Source: Paracoccus sp. TOH
Lineage (GTDB): Bacteria; Pseudomonadota; Alphaproteobacteria; Rhodobacterales; Rhodobacteraceae
NCBI RefSeq assembly: GCF_030388245.1
Contig: NZ_CP098363.1
Location: 62,001 to 126,000 of the forward strand
Direction: 5' to 3'
DNA: 64,000 nt
A program made the translations under genes and the position numbers. Shown here piece after piece: positions 1 to 6,649 of the stretch (positions within the stretch are counted from its first letter, which is position 1; each line of letters opens with the position of its first letter). The notes below the pieces were generated by a model. It ran no database searches. It was not told where the DNA came from and saw nothing but the letters and a program-made list of their open reading frames with translations.

Positions 1-15
1 ACGGCGAGAACCGCA

Positions 16-432
16 TTACGCAAGGTCCGTCTCCGCAAAATCGTTGCCCTTGTAGAGCAGGGGCATGTTGTTCGATTTCGCGGCGGCATAGCTCATGCAG
101 TCGCCCATGTTCAGCTTGGCAGGATGACCAGCGACCTTTCCGTAGATCGCGGCAGTCTCGGCCGCGAGACGGCCGATCTTCGTCGTGACCATGATTTCGG
201 TGCAGCCGAGCAGTTGCAGGAGGCCGTCGAAGCGTTCCGTGGCCAGATCAAGATCCTCTTGCGAGATCGGCCGACCTTCGGCGCGGCTGCGCGCGAGTGA
301 CACCACCACCTCATACCGAACAACCGGCGACGTGATCGGCTTACGCCGGTTCTCTTGTAGGCGCATCAGAAGATCGATGGCATCCGGCTCATCGAGCAGG
401 ATCGCCATGAAGGCCGAGCTGTCTACGAACAT
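16..432 (-). CDS. vapC: VapC-like PIN-domain toxin
   Basis: A 138-residue protein with the layout of a type II toxin of the VapC family, which are Mg-dependent RNases. The N-terminal MFVDSSAF places the first acidic residue at D4; E41, D111 (in NMGDCMSYA) and D131 supply the rest of the PIN acidic cluster. The length is normal for VapC. Its ATG overlaps the stop of the upstream antitoxin gene by one base (TGATG), so the pair is translationally coupled. On a plasmid such a pair usually acts as a stabilisation module. The RNA target cannot be read from the sequence. Confidence 0.9.
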   Translation of the reverse strand: MFVDSSAFMAILLDEPDAIDLLMRLQENRRKPITSPVVRYEVVVSLARSRAEGRPISQEDLDLATERFDGLLQLLGCTEIMVTTKIGRLAAETAAIYGKVAGHPAKLNMGDCMSYAAAKSNNMPLLYKGNDFAETDLA

Positions 433-671
433 CAGATGCCCCCCGACAGATCGTCCAGGAACTCCTTTTCATCCGGCAGGCGCTTGAAGCCATCGGCCTT
501 CGCCTGCGCTTGCAATGCCCGGACGCTTTCGAGAAGGCTGGGCTTTGCCCTGTGGCGGGCCACCGCCTCTTCGAGCGCTTCCCTCACGACATCCACCTTC
601 TTTTTGCCGGTGATGGCCTGGAGCTGTTTCACCAGGTCATCGACCAGTGGGTTGTCAACGAACACAGGCAT
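432..671 (-). CDS. vapB: VapB-like antitoxin
   Basis: A 79-residue protein beginning MPVFVDNPLVDDLVKQLQ, with a ribbon-helix-helix-like N-terminus (helix with KKKVDVVREALEEAV) and a C-terminal tail that would thread into the toxin. An upstream start would add 17 residues but would translate through the palindromic operator region, so the start at 671 is preferred. It lies directly upstream of the PIN toxin and overlaps it by one base. Expected roles are neutralising the toxin and repressing the operon. Confidence 0.85.
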   Translation of the reverse strand: MPVFVDNPLVDDLVKQLQAITGKKKVDVVREALEEAVARHRAKPSLLESVRALQAQAKADGFKRLPDEKEFLDDLSGGI

Positions 672-720
672 TATATGAATCCTTTCATATGAAGCATATG
701 GAGAAAATAATATGAAACAC
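671..720 (-). promoter_or_regulatory. Probable vapBC operator/promoter
   Basis: An AT-rich stretch just upstream of the antitoxin start. It contains the perfect 10-bp palindrome TTCATATGAA (684-693) and several ATATGAA/CATATG half-site-like repeats at 671, 694 and 709. This is the expected site for autoregulation by the antitoxin-toxin complex; binding is inferred. Confidence 0.55.
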
Positions 721-738
721 AAGGCGAGGCAAGAGGCT

Positions 739-798
739 GTGACATAATCTTTTGCATTGACATTGTGTCTTAGGTTGTGTCACACATGGATGCAACCA
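739..798. promoter_or_regulatory. 60-bp upstream regulatory repeat, copy 1
   Basis: This 60-bp block matches 46 of 60 positions with a second block at 6393-6452. Both lie upstream of small + strand plasmid operons. Conserved parts are TGACAT, ATCTTTTG, ATTGAC and the 14-base run TAGGTTGTGTCACA. Outer TGTGACA and TGTCACA are inverted with respect to each other, suggesting a dimeric regulator. I cannot assign -35 and -10 boxes with normal spacing. Confidence 0.6.
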
Positions 799-823
799 TT
801 GGTATAAAAGCCGGGAGGCCGAT

Positions 824-1180
824 ATGGCAAAGAGTATGGAAGCAATCGCCCGTGACCTGACGGCCGCAGAGGCGCGGCTGTGTGATCCTGCGCCGGTCCC
901 GCATTCTGCACCGGCAACGATCACCGAAGCCCGCCGTGAATTTCTGGTCGGGGAGCCGAACGCCTGCATCCATTGGGGGCAGGTGACGCTGACGGCAACC
1001 CCGGAGCGTGATGGCGTGGATCGCCGGTTCGTTCTGTCCGGCCCGAGCGGGCGGCATACGCTGCTGGTGATCGCCACCGACGCCGCACGGCTCGATGCCC
1101 ACTGGCGGGGCTTCTGTGCCGATCAGCGGAATTTTCCGATCAACGAGGCTGCGTGGAAGCTGCCGGATATGGGAGAGTGA
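824..1180 (+). CDS. Hypothetical plasmid protein
   Basis: 118 residues, no family recognised. The start follows a GGGAGG ribosome binding site 8 bases upstream. The protein looks soluble: a charged N-terminal helix (MAKSMEAIARDL) and a mixed central part. It is the first gene of a chain of small + strand genes running to about 4707 and is preceded by regulatory repeat copy 1, so it probably heads the operon. The next gene starts three bases after its stop. Confidence 0.6.
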   Translation: MAKSMEAIARDLTAAEARLCDPAPVPHSAPATITEARREFLVGEPNACIHWGQVTLTATPERDGVDRRFVLSGPSGRHTLLVIATDAARLDAHWRGFCADQRNFPINEAAWKLPDMGE

Positions 1181-1183
1181 AGC

Positions 1184-1504
1184 ATGGCCGTTCTTACCCA
1201 GGATCAGGCACAAGCCCTCAAAGCGACCATAGCGGATCTTCGCCAGCGCATTGCTGCGTTGCCGGAGGTCAGATTTAGCCGTGGCGATTACATGGAACAG
1301 CATCGGACCTTACGCGAGGCGGCGCGGGCCTTAGGCCAGTATCTGGCCGACACCTACAGCGCCCGCATAGCCGAGAAGCCGGACGCCACCCGCATCACCA
1401 TGCACCGCATCAGCTCAACCTGCACCAGCGGTCTGGAGGGTGCATTCAAGAACTGGATCGCCGCAGCCGAAAGGCGGCTTGCAGCCGAGCAGAAGGGGGC
1501 ATGA
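1184..1504 (+). CDS. Hypothetical plasmid protein
   Basis: 106 residues with a helical, alanine/arginine-rich composition and no recognised domain. The sequence opens MAVLTQDQAQALKATIADL and ends in a charged tail. No signal peptide or membrane segment is seen. It sits three bases after the preceding gene, and its stop overlaps the next start (ATGA), so it belongs to the same operon. Confidence 0.55.
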   Translation: MAVLTQDQAQALKATIADLRQRIAALPEVRFSRGDYMEQHRTLREAARALGQYLADTYSARIAEKPDATRITMHRISSTCTSGLEGAFKNWIAAAERRLAAEQKGA

Positions 1505-1659
1505 CCATGAAGAAGATCAAGGACACCGCACCCGTGAGCCGAGCTGACTACGAGCGCCCCTTGCGGCGCGCGGTTGAGGAATTGCAGGCTGCTGGGGGAA
1601 GAAATGACCGCATAGCCGAAGCGCTCCGCTACCTCGTGGTAGAAGTCCGCCAGAGCTAA
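1501..1659 (+). CDS. Small hypothetical protein (52 aa)
   Basis: A 52-codon frame beginning MTMKKIKDTAPVSRADYERP and ending LRYLVVEVRQS. The start overlaps the previous stop in ATGA, and GGGGG lies just before it; an in-frame ATG at 1507 is an alternative. Charged and helical, with no recognised domain. Support comes from the coupling and the ribosome binding site rather than from homology. Confidence 0.5.
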   Translation: MTMKKIKDTAPVSRADYERPLRRAVEELQAAGGRNDRIAEALRYLVVEVRQS

Positions 1660-1675
1660 ACCAGGGATGTGAGCC

Positions 1676-1987
1676 ATGTCTTTTACCGCTGACGAGATCG
1701 ATCATTGCAAAGCTGCGATGTCGAAACCTGCGCCCTTGGAAGCGCTTAAATTGATCGCATCGGGGCGGGCGATTGTGGAACTGACGCCGGATCGTCGCGA
1801 CCTCTACATTGACAGCCTGGACGGACGGCCCGTGCGCGATCCCGAATTCCCTGATCGCAAGATGCTCCTGAGCGGAGCGTGGCCCCTCTATAGGGCAGGG
1901 ATGATTGATGAGTTCGGCCTGGTCACACCAGCTGGTCGCGCGGCGCTCGTTCCGACGAAACCGGGAGACCCGCAATGCCCCGGCTGA
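1676..1987 (+). CDS. Hypothetical plasmid protein
   Basis: 103 residues opening MSFTADEIDHCKAAMSKPAP. The C-terminal half, with GMIDEFGLVTPAGRAALV, resembles a small winged-helix-like end in which a gene-product tail reads as a turn plus helix, but I do not recognise the family. It overlaps the next gene by 13 bases in another frame. Part of the small-gene operon. Confidence 0.55.
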   Translation: MSFTADEIDHCKAAMSKPAPLEALKLIASGRAIVELTPDRRDLYIDSLDGRPVRDPEFPDRKMLLSGAWPLYRAGMIDEFGLVTPAGRAALVPTKPGDPQCPG

Positions 1988-2148
1988 CCAAACCGCTACT
2001 CGATGCGATGGCATCGGCGCTCGCTGCCGCCCTGGCAGGCGAAGGATTCGAGGGCGGTGATTTCGACGGAGAAGACCGTTCGACCTTCGAGCGCGCTCAC
2101 GCATGGGTAGTCCAGGAACAAGTTCGCCGTGAAAACAGGAGAAAGTAA
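1975..2148 (+). CDS. Small hypothetical protein (57 aa)
   Basis: A 57-residue frame, MPRLTKPLLDAMASALAAAL and onward, ending in a basic RRENRRK tail. Its start lies inside the end of the previous gene after GGGAGACC, and its stop overlaps the next start in TAATG. Tight packing on both sides and a usable ribosome binding site support it. No domain recognised. Confidence 0.5.
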   Translation: MPRLTKPLLDAMASALAAALAGEGFEGGDFDGEDRSTFERAHAWVVQEQVRRENRRK

Positions 2149-2348
2149 TGCCCTACGACAAGCCCCAGAGCCTCAATCTGACCGATGACAAGATCACGAC
2201 ATTGCGTGGTGCGCTTGAACTGGCCCGCGACAGGTATCGCGAGAACGCGGTCGAACTGCGCAACATGCGCGGGCATGAGCGCCTGGCCGAACAGTTTGAC
2301 CGGCAGGCCGAAGATGCAGCCGCGCTGCTCGAAGAGATCGACTACTAA
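2148..2348 (+). CDS. Small hypothetical protein (66 aa)
   Basis: 66 residues, mostly charged helix (RDRYRENAVELRNMRGHERL), probably a short coiled coil. The start overlaps the previous stop by one base and AGGAGAAAG precedes it. No domain recognised. It is one of the plasmid operon's small cytoplasmic proteins. Confidence 0.55.
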   Translation: MPYDKPQSLNLTDDKITTLRGALELARDRYRENAVELRNMRGHERLAEQFDRQAEDAAALLEEIDY

Positions 2349-2377
2349 AGCCCTTAGCGCCCAAATGGAGGCACTAT

Positions 2378-2611
2378 ATGACTTGGAACCGCCTAAGTTG
2401 GGCCGTGAGCAAGATTATCGTTTTTGTCTTTATGGCGGTTTCCGTCCCACAAGGGACGTGGTGGATATATCGTGATCTTCGCGAAGCCGGTGCATCGACA
2501 GGCATGAGTATTGCCGTCTGCGCCTTTATTATCGGAATGTGCGGTCTGGGCGCGTCCATCATCTGGCACATACTATTCCGAAATGATCCATATGGACGGC
2601 GTTCCAAGTAA
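2378..2611 (+). CDS. Small membrane protein
   Basis: 77 residues with two hydrophobic segments, about residues 11-27 (KIIVFVFMAVSVPQG) and 43-66 (MSIAVCAFIIGMCGLGASII), joined by a short charged loop and ending in a basic tail. The start follows GGAGG with good spacing. No family recognised. It is the first of three predicted membrane proteins in this operon. Confidence 0.6.
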   Translation: MTWNRLSWAVSKIIVFVFMAVSVPQGTWWIYRDLREAGASTGMSIAVCAFIIGMCGLGASIIWHILFRNDPYGRRSK

Positions 2612-2627
2612 AAATGGAGGTAGGCGG

Positions 2628-2900
2628 ATGCTTGTCACTCATAAAGAATACCTGCCCAGCTTTGGCCTTCTGCCAGAAGACCAAGCGCCGGTCTGCAAAT
2701 ACACGATCTTGTCGATCAATGAGGCGGTGGGCGACTGCGCCGCATATGAAGGCGTTGGCCCGACAATGAATGGCGCCAGCGATGCTGAAAAAGATGCTCT
2801 GATGCAGCGCATCAAGGCTGGTGGCCAGAAAATCGGCAAAGACCGTGCGCGCGAGTTGTTCAGCGAGATCGATGACATGGGACTGCGCTATCGCCTCTAA
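2628..2900 (+). CDS. Hypothetical protein
   Basis: 90 residues from MLVTHKEYLPSFG. This start is chosen because GGAGG precedes it; a longer reading would run back through the membrane-protein gene in another frame. The C-terminal part is charged and helical. No recognised domain, signal peptide or membrane segment. Confidence 0.5.
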   Translation: MLVTHKEYLPSFGLLPEDQAPVCKYTILSINEAVGDCAAYEGVGPTMNGASDAEKDALMQRIKAGGQKIGKDRARELFSEIDDMGLRYRL

Positions 2901-2923
2901 CCATCGGGTATGGAGCTTGCACG

Positions 2924-3154
2924 ATGTCGATGCTGCTGTTCGACAAGAAGGACTTGCCACGCCGGGCACCGTTGAAGCGGATGCGCGTCGAGGATGCAGG
3001 AGTGTTCCCTGATGGGAAGCCCTGCATCCAGTTCGTCTGCCCGCATTGCGGCTACGACACGGACTGGATCTATGACACCTGGACGATCAGTGAGAACCGG
3101 CGCGGCCTACCATGCCCGCGCTGCAACCCGGACAGCCCAGAAGGGGAAGCGTGA
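2924..3154 (+). CDS. Small zinc-ribbon-like protein
   Basis: 76 residues with two CPxC knuckles, CPHCGYD near residue 39 and CPRCNPD near residue 64, about 25 residues apart. This is the usual layout of a small zinc ribbon. Such proteins bind nucleic acid or protein partners; here the role is unknown. Its stop overlaps the next start (TGATG). Confidence 0.6.
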   Translation: MSMLLFDKKDLPRRAPLKRMRVEDAGVFPDGKPCIQFVCPHCGYDTDWIYDTWTISENRRGLPCPRCNPDSPEGEA

Positions 3155-3366
3155 TGGCGCGTATCACCGTTGCTCACCTTGAAGCCGTTCTTCATGCCAT
3201 CGAGTGCATGAGCGATGCTGTCGCAGTGGGGGCGGAAGATCCAGAGTTCATTGAAGACGCCCGGCTGGCTTCGGAAGCGTATCCGTGGGTGCTGGCAGAG
3301 ATTCGACGCCGCAAGCAGCGGAAATTGGTCAGGAAGACTGTGGCAGAGATAAGGATGAACTCGTGA
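3154..3366 (+). CDS. Small hypothetical protein (70 aa)
   Basis: 70 residues, MARITVAHLEAVLHAIECMS, ending in a very basic helix (RRRKQRKLVRKTVAEIRMNS). The start at 3154 overlaps the previous stop by one base and lies after GGGGAAG. The basic end could contact nucleic acid, which is inference only. It overlaps the next gene by one base. Confidence 0.55.
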   Translation: MARITVAHLEAVLHAIECMSDAVAVGAEDPEFIEDARLASEAYPWVLAEIRRRKQRKLVRKTVAEIRMNS

Positions 3367-3719
3367 TGACCTGGAAGCTCAACCGGACCAGGCAATGCGC
3401 GAAATGCCCGTGGAAGGTCGGGACGGACCCGCACGATATTCCGCATGGCTATTCCGAGGATCGGCACCGTGCCCTGGCGGGCACGATTGCCGACAGCAGC
3501 GGGAACCTGGCGGCGGTGCTCGATCAGTCCCCACTGCGCGTCATGGCCTGTCACGAGCACCCTGAGGGCCAGGAGGCCCATTGCATCGGCTGGCTGATGC
3601 ACCAGCTCGGCCCCGGCAACAACATAGCGTTGCGCATGGCGATGCGCGACTGCGAGAACGTGGGGCGCGTGGTGCTCGACGGCCCGCAGCACGAGCGGTT
3701 CGAGGACACATTACCATGA
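3366..3719 (+). CDS. DUF6283-like Cys-rich protein
   Basis: 117 residues. The N-terminal CAKCPWKVG and the later MACHEHPEGQEAHCIGWL match the pattern I associate with DUF6283 (CxxCPW, then ACH and C-GW), small proteins common in phages and plasmids. The cysteines and histidines suggest metal binding. The start at 3366 overlaps the previous stop (TGATG). The activity of the family is unknown to me. Confidence 0.6.
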   Translation: MTWKLNRTRQCAKCPWKVGTDPHDIPHGYSEDRHRALAGTIADSSGNLAAVLDQSPLRVMACHEHPEGQEAHCIGWLMHQLGPGNNIALRMAMRDCENVGRVVLDGPQHERFEDTLP

Positions 3720-4033
3720 CGACATACCGGGAGTCCGAAGAGGCGAAGATTGTGGCAGGGCGAGGCGGCGAGAACCGTCCCATCGAAATGCTGCCAGCCG
3801 TCTGGGACGGGCACCGCAGCGCTCGTATAATCGTCGGCACCCGAGACCGAGGGCTTGCTACGACAGCCTATTCCTATGGCTTGACCGATGCCGAAAAGCG
3901 CGAGGTGGCCGAGCGGATCGCCGCGCTCTGGAACCTTGCAGCATCACAAGGCTGGACCACGGCTGACATCAGCCGAATAATGGCTTCAGCCAACCATAAA
4001 GAGGGGAAGAACAATGACGACGACTTGGCGTGA
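3716..4033 (+). CDS. Hypothetical protein
   Basis: 105 residues from MTTYRESEEAKIVAGRGG, with an ATGA overlap with the previous stop. The N-terminal half is a compact mixed region and the C-terminal half is helical (DAEKREVAERIAALWNLAA). The end of the gene overlaps the next start by 20 bases. No domain recognised. Confidence 0.55.
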   Translation: MTTYRESEEAKIVAGRGGENRPIEMLPAVWDGHRSARIIVGTRDRGLATTAYSYGLTDAEKREVAERIAALWNLAASQGWTTADISRIMASANHKEGKNNDDDLA

Positions 4034-4388
4034 GTTCAGCTGGTTCAGCTACCGGCTGTCGCATTGGACCGCATCCACGTTCTTTGGCGGGATCGTTCTT
4101 GTGCCTACGATCATCGTGTTCGTTTTTCTGGCGGCGCTGGCCGTTGCATGGCCCGTGGACATCGGCAACCACTATCTCGGCTCCGGCACTTTGGACTGGA
4201 CCGGCTGGGTTCTCGGCATCATGGACACGGTTGAGGCGGCATTGATGGAACGCAAAGGGCTGCTCCTGATCTCCATGCTGTCATCCGGCACGGTGCTCCT
4301 GACAATTGAGCGGCATCCACTGGTGCGGTTTGCCGCTTCGGTGGGGTGCTTCGCCGTGCATCTTATGGTGCTCGGCGCGCTGCTTTAA
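4014..4388 (+). CDS. Small multi-pass membrane protein
   Basis: 124 residues with hydrophobic segments near residues 23-46 (FFGGIVLVPTIIVFVFLAAL), 82-98 and 105-124. A probable inner-membrane protein with three passes. The start is preceded by GAGGGGAAG. No family recognised; it is followed 14 bases later by another membrane protein gene, so the two may work together. Confidence 0.6.
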   Translation: MTTTWREFSWFSYRLSHWTASTFFGGIVLVPTIIVFVFLAALAVAWPVDIGNHYLGSGTLDWTGWVLGIMDTVEAALMERKGLLLISMLSSGTVLLTIERHPLVRFAASVGCFAVHLMVLGALL

Positions 4389-4401
4389 TGTGGGGATCGA
4401 C

Positions 4402-4707
4402 ATGAACAGAGCATTTGATCTGTGGGGTCCGCCCGTTCTTGTCTCGCTTGGCGCGGCAGTGTGGCCCGTTATGACCGTCGATTACCTGCTGAACAGATTT
4501 AAGGTTGAGAATGTCTTGGACATTCTAACCTTGGGCGCCATGCTTCTGTTTACAGTCTGGCTTGCTATGGCCGCCGTGAAATCGTGGAAAAATGCACTTA
4601 GAGGGGAGGAAGTAACAGGCCGAGAACGCACTATGTTTCGCACAAGCGCTGTCTTTACTGCTATCATCGTCGCCGCTGTGGTTATCCTACGGGCAACCCA
4701 CGCCTGA
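4402..4707 (+). CDS. Small membrane protein
   Basis: 101 residues from MNRAFDLWGPPVLV, with three hydrophobic segments, about 8-29, 39-59 and 82-97. The ATG at 4402 follows GGGGATC. A longer upstream frame is out of context because it runs through the previous gene. Last gene of the operon: a strong inverted repeat follows and the next gene is convergent. Confidence 0.6.
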   Translation: MNRAFDLWGPPVLVSLGAAVWPVMTVDYLLNRFKVENVLDILTLGAMLLFTVWLAMAAVKSWKNALRGEEVTGRERTMFRTSAVFTAIIVAAVVILRATHA

Positions 4708-4726
4708 TCGTAGAATTGGATTCCCC

Positions 4727-4775
4727 GCTCGCCCGCGCTGCTACGATAGATGAAGTCTTCGCAGCGCGGGCGAGC
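4727..4775. terminator. Perfect 15-bp inverted repeat between convergent genes
   Basis: GCTCGCCCGCGCTGC at 4727-4741 is repeated exactly inverted at 4761-4775, with a 19-base loop. It lies between the end of the small-gene operon and the end of the convergent polymerase gene. That position suits a bidirectional terminator. No T-run follows on either side, so a protein-binding site is also possible. Confidence 0.5.
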
Positions 4776-4791
4776 TGCCGTTTGTGCGGTC

Positions 4792-5994
4792 TTATCCGCG
4801 CTCGAAGAACCCTGGATGAGGTCTGTTGACGCCGTAGTGTATCGAGCCGGGACCGAACCGATTATTGATGAGGTCCACGACGCCAGACACACGCTCCCCA
4901 GCCGAAGGCGTAGCCGGTTTCAGCGGAGCAAAAAGGTCGCCGGGCCGCTCTTCCAGCAGGGATACGTCCCCGAGGTTAACCCCGACAGATAACACCGTTC
5001 TCGTGCGGAGCTGCCGCCAGAGCTGTATCCAGAGTTGGCGATGCAGATGCAGGAAATAGGCAGAATCTTGGCTGGCCTCGCATTTCATAGAACGGCTCCA
5101 GATGCCTTGCGGCATGAGCTGGACCGACAGGCCGAAGCGCGAAGACACGCGGCCGTCGCGGCGCAAGCGAGCGGCAGCTTTCTCTGTCAGCCAGCGGCCG
5201 ACCAGATAGGCTTGCGGCACCGCCCGGAAACTAGGGGAGAGGATCTTGCTGTTGCCATACCCATGCCGCTCGGTCGAAACCAGCGGTATGTCAGCGCCCT
5301 GGAGCGCCCGAACAAACCGCTCACCTTCGACGCTGCGCCAAATGGCGCGGGCATGGCGCGGATCGAGGCGGTAGAGGGTGGCTATGTCCCAGACGTGGGC
5401 GGCGTAGAGCCTTGCCTTGATGCCTTTGCTGATGCCCGGCAGATCGTCTATCGCCAGATGGGCGAGCCGATCCGGCATATTTCGAGGGCTAAGCCATTGG
5501 CACCCGTCCGGTTTTTCGAGCTTACCAGCAATTTTCGCCAACAAGTGATTGGGGCCGATCCCGGCCGAAAACCTGATGGTAGGGCCGATCTCTCGCGCAA
5601 GCCTGTCCTTCATGGCGCGGACCAGCGCAAACGCACCAGCTTCCTCGGTGGCTTCGCCGGAGAGGCGGATTTGGAACTCGTCCACGGAGCGGATACGCTC
5701 AACCTCGGCCATCTGGTCCAGGATGGCCCCGACTTTCAGGTTGAAGCGGACATAGAGGCGGTGCCGCGACGGTAACAGGGTGATGCCGGGGCAGAGCCGC
5801 CGTGCCTCCCACACCGGCGTCCCGGTTTTAACGCCGAACGCTTTGGCCTCGTAGCTTGCGGCCACACATGCCCCACTGTTCGCATCGACGGCCGTGATCG
5901 CGACGGGCCGTCCTCGCAGCTCAGGGTGCATGTGCTGTTCGACCGAGGCGAAGAAGGCCGACATGTCGCAGTAAAGAATCTTGAACTCTCCCAT
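4792..5994 (-). CDS. Y-family DNA polymerase (DinB/UmuC type)
   Basis: 400 residues with the Y-family catalytic layout: YCDMSAFFASVEQ at residues 8-20 (D10 binds metal) and SVDEF with D105 and E106. The helix-hairpin-helix segment DDLPGISKGIKARL follows, and then a little-finger-like C-terminal domain. It would carry out translesion synthesis. The start at 5994 is chosen because AGGTG lies 7 bases upstream; an ATG five codons earlier lacks this. A perfect LexA box lies 37-51 bases upstream, so it is probably SOS-induced. Closest in form to plasmid-borne UmuC/DinB proteins; no umuD is adjacent. Confidence 0.9.
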   Translation of the reverse strand: MGEFKILYCDMSAFFASVEQHMHPELRGRPVAITAVDANSGACVAASYEAKAFGVKTGTPVWEARRLCPGITLLPSRHRLYVRFNLKVGAILDQMAEVERIRSVDEFQIRLSGEATEEAGAFALVRAMKDRLAREIGPTIRFSAGIGPNHLLAKIAGKLEKPDGCQWLSPRNMPDRLAHLAIDDLPGISKGIKARLYAAHVWDIATLYRLDPRHARAIWRSVEGERFVRALQGADIPLVSTERHGYGNSKILSPSFRAVPQAYLVGRWLTEKAAARLRRDGRVSSRFGLSVQLMPQGIWSRSMKCEASQDSAYFLHLHRQLWIQLWRQLRTRTVLSVGVNLGDVSLLEERPGDLFAPLKPATPSAGERVSGVVDLINNRFGPGSIHYGVNRPHPGFFERG

Positions 5995-6030
5995 GGGCGC
6001 ACCTGACATCGTGACAAAGCAAGCGTCAAT

Positions 6031-6045
6031 GTTCTATATTTGTTC
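6031..6045. promoter_or_regulatory. LexA (SOS) box
   Basis: GTTCTATATTTGTTC is an exact match to the alphaproteobacterial LexA site GTTC-N7-GTTC. It lies in the 79-base gap between the divergent Y-family polymerase gene and the small gene starting at 6074, so one LexA dimer could control both. The match is seen directly; the regulation is inferred from the known consensus. Confidence 0.8.
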
Positions 6046-6073
6046 CCTCAAGACAGGAAGGGACTTGGTTGCC

Positions 6074-6388
6074 ATGGAGCGAAAAGACCAGCTCAAGAAT
6101 GTAGCCTTTGGTGGGGACTGGTCAGAGCAAATCGTCGTGCGGGAGCGCGTTGCGGCCTGTCTTGCCACGGCCGAGCGCGCGGTGCGCGAATCGCATGTTC
6201 TCGACCCGTGCCGGGAAGATGTGCTCGCCGCCATAGGTTTCTTGTGTTCGCGGATCGCGCGGGGCGGCATCATGGCCGAGTCCTGGAGCAAGGCAGGGGG
6301 GATCGCGGATCAGGGTCTGCGCCAACGCGCTCTGGAGCAGGCCATGAAGAATATCCGCAGCGGCATCGGCAGGGCGGCGCTGGATTAG
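6074..6388 (+). CDS. Hypothetical protein, divergent from polymerase
   Basis: 104 residues from MERKDQLKNVAFGGDWSEQI, helical and charged, no recognised domain. An upstream in-frame start would place the LexA box inside the coding region, so 6074 is preferred. Its position across the SOS box from the polymerase suggests it may also be damage-inducible. Regulatory repeat copy 2 begins right after its stop. Confidence 0.55.
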   Translation: MERKDQLKNVAFGGDWSEQIVVRERVAACLATAERAVRESHVLDPCREDVLAAIGFLCSRIARGGIMAESWSKAGGIADQGLRQRALEQAMKNIRSGIGRAALD

Positions 6389-6392
6389 GGGT

Positions 6393-6452
6393 ATGACATT
6401 ATCTTTTGTATTGACGCCATGTCATAGGTTGTGTCACATAATTCTGCAACCC
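6393..6452. promoter_or_regulatory. 60-bp upstream regulatory repeat, copy 2
   Basis: Second copy of the block at 739-798, identical at 46 of 60 positions, including the 14-base run TAGGTTGTGTCACA. It precedes the small + strand operon starting at 6465. An inner TGAC-N5-GTCA is inverted around GCCAT in this copy. A shared plasmid regulator or shared promoter is the simplest reading. Confidence 0.6.
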
Positions 6453-6464
6453 ATGGAGGCACCG

Positions 6465-6629
6465 ATGCGTGAAGACCCGAGCAAGTTGCTGGCCGAGATC
6501 AAACGGCTCGATGCCGTTCACTGGTCCAGCCCGAGCGATGGTCTGTCCCTCAAGATCGACCGTCTTGAGAAAGATTATGAGGATTTGACCGGCCAGCGGT
6601 GCCCCGCTTGGCCCCGCCGCATCCAGTAA
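6465..6629 (+). CDS. Small hypothetical protein (54 aa)
   Basis: 54 residues from MREDPSKLLAEIKRLDAVHW, a charged helical protein. The start at 6465 is chosen because GGAGG lies 5 bases upstream; an ATG at 6453 overlaps that ribosome binding site. First gene after regulatory repeat copy 2. No domain recognised. Confidence 0.55.
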   Translation: MREDPSKLLAEIKRLDAVHWSSPSDGLSLKIDRLEKDYEDLTGQRCPAWPRRIQ

Positions 6630-6649
6630 TCCTTGGAAAGGTCGCTCTG

